5,195 bases of DNA, taken from positions 1 to 5,195 of the forward strand of contig JACCXA010000030.1 in the NCBI GenBank assembly GCA_013697365.1. The letters are read 5' to 3'. Of the stretch, positions 4,663 to 5,195 are shown piece by piece (within the stretch, counting starts at the first letter, position 1; every line of letters starts with the position of its first letter). The DNA comes from Chthoniobacterales bacterium. Lineage in GTDB: Bacteria > Verrucomicrobiota > Verrucomicrobiia > Chthoniobacterales > UBA10450. Both the position numbers and the translations under genes were made by a program. The notes beneath the pieces were generated by a model. It had not been told where the DNA came from and searched no databases. It saw only the letters and a list, made by a program, of their open reading frames with translations.

Positions 4663-5195
4663 CTAGGCCGTGGCCGAAGGGCTGGCTGAGGTGGGTTTCT
4701 GTGTCACTTCGTGGCGCAGATGGGTGGCGCTGCCCTTACGCAGCTTGGTCCACCACAGGACGATGGGCGCCGCGATAAAGATCGAAGAGTAGGTGCCAAC
4801 GAGAATGCCGATGATGATAACAAGGGCGAAATCCCGTAGCACTGCGCCACCGAAGAAATAAAGGCATAGCACCGAAACGAAGGTCACGCCGCCCGTCAAA
4901 ATGGTCCGGCTCAGCGTCTGGTTGATGCTCTCGTTCATGATGTGCTCGATGCTGCCGCGCCGGCCGCTGGCAAGACCTTCTCGAATGCGATCATAGACAA
5001 CGATCGTGTCGTTAATCGAGTAGCCGGCAATCGTGAGCAGGGCGCCCACCATCGTGAGGCTCAACTCGCGACCCATGAGTGAAAAGATGCCGATGGTGAT
5101 AAAGACGTCGTGCAGGAGCGCGATGACGGATCCGATGGCGAAGGAAAGCTCGAACCGGAAAGTGACGTAGATCAAAATTCCGATCATGCCCAAGC
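4663..5195 (-). CDS. secF: Protein translocase subunit SecF (or C-terminal part of a SecDF fusion), N-terminus outside the window
   Basis: SecF, with SecD, uses the proton-motive force to help pull proteins through SecYEG at the inner membrane. About 177 C-terminal residues are visible and the frame is open to the right edge, so this is partial. The TTG/ATG near the edge should not be taken as the start. The conserved SecF block TIAGYSINDTIVVYDRIREG (54-73) is present, followed by the cytosolic loop with NESINQTLSRTI (87-98), then GGVTFVSV, FFGGAVLRDFAL and GILVGTYSSIFIAAPIVLWW (129-148). Hydrophobic segments near 1-14, 18-39, 45-60, 99-114 and 118-146 fit the last SecF helices. The short polar tail (about 149-176, rich in Ser, Thr and Ala) is poorly conserved. 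Whether secD is separate or fused upstream cannot be seen. rpsU follows 92 nt downstream. Confidence 0.93.
   Translation of the reverse strand, partial: LGMIGILIYVTFRFELSFAIGSVIALLHDVFITIGIFSLMGRELSLTMVGALLTIAGYSINDTIVVYDRIREGLASGRRGSIEHIMNESINQTLSRTILTGGVTFVSVLCLYFFGGAVLRDFALVIIIGILVGTYSSIFIAAPIVLWWTKLRKGSATHLRHEVTQKPTSASPSATA

Noticed and set aside
4275..4778. Plus-strand open frame running through the rpsU region
   Set aside because: It is antisense to rpsU and the end of secF and is composed of low-information shadow sequence.

Overview
The window is a moderately GC-rich bacterial chromosome segment with ordinary, tightly packed housekeeping and membrane-protein genes. No mobile element, CRISPR array, tRNA or rRNA is visible. 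The organism looks like a Gram-negative, possibly a soil Verrucomicrobium (Chthoniobacter/Udaeobacter-like). This is inferred from the gene style, the lipase-maturation-factor fusion, the stand-alone infA and the palindromic 'GTAGGGGAAGCTnnnAGCTTCCCCTAC' spacer, not from any decisive marker. A 16S or marker-gene search of the parent contig would settle it.

Layout. Plus strand: the 3' part of an exodeoxyribonuclease III gene (3-716); a 621-residue fusion of a DCC thiol-disulfide oxidoreductase-like domain to a multi-pass lipase maturation factor (LMF) domain (779-2644); infA for translation initiation factor IF-1 (2704-2922); a 201-nt spacer; then a compact three-gene membrane/envelope cassette (3124-4237). 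The cassette encodes an ElaB/YqjD-type protein (DUF883), a holin-X/YqjE-type two-helix protein and a DUF3618 protein. Minus strand: the C-terminal part of secF or of a secDF fusion (4663-5195, running off the window), followed downstream by rpsU for ribosomal protein bS21 (4373-4570).

The plus-strand cassette and rpsU converge on a 135-nt spacer (4238-4372) rich in palindromes. It holds a GC-rich hairpin around the DUF3618 stop, a 26-nt inverted repeat whose arms are themselves hairpins, and two hairpins followed by T-runs when read from rpsU. The T-run-linked ones are good candidates for tandem intrinsic terminators of rpsU.

Functional themes are translation (IF-1, bS21), protein export (SecF), DNA repair (ExoIII), and a probable stress or envelope cassette resembling enterobacterial yqjD-yqjE-yqjK. 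The least characterised gene is the DCC-LMF fusion. Human LMF1 is an ER factor for lipase folding that has been linked to redox balance, so a fused CxxC domain in a bacterial homologue is suggestive. I found no clear evidence for a wholly new multi-gene system.
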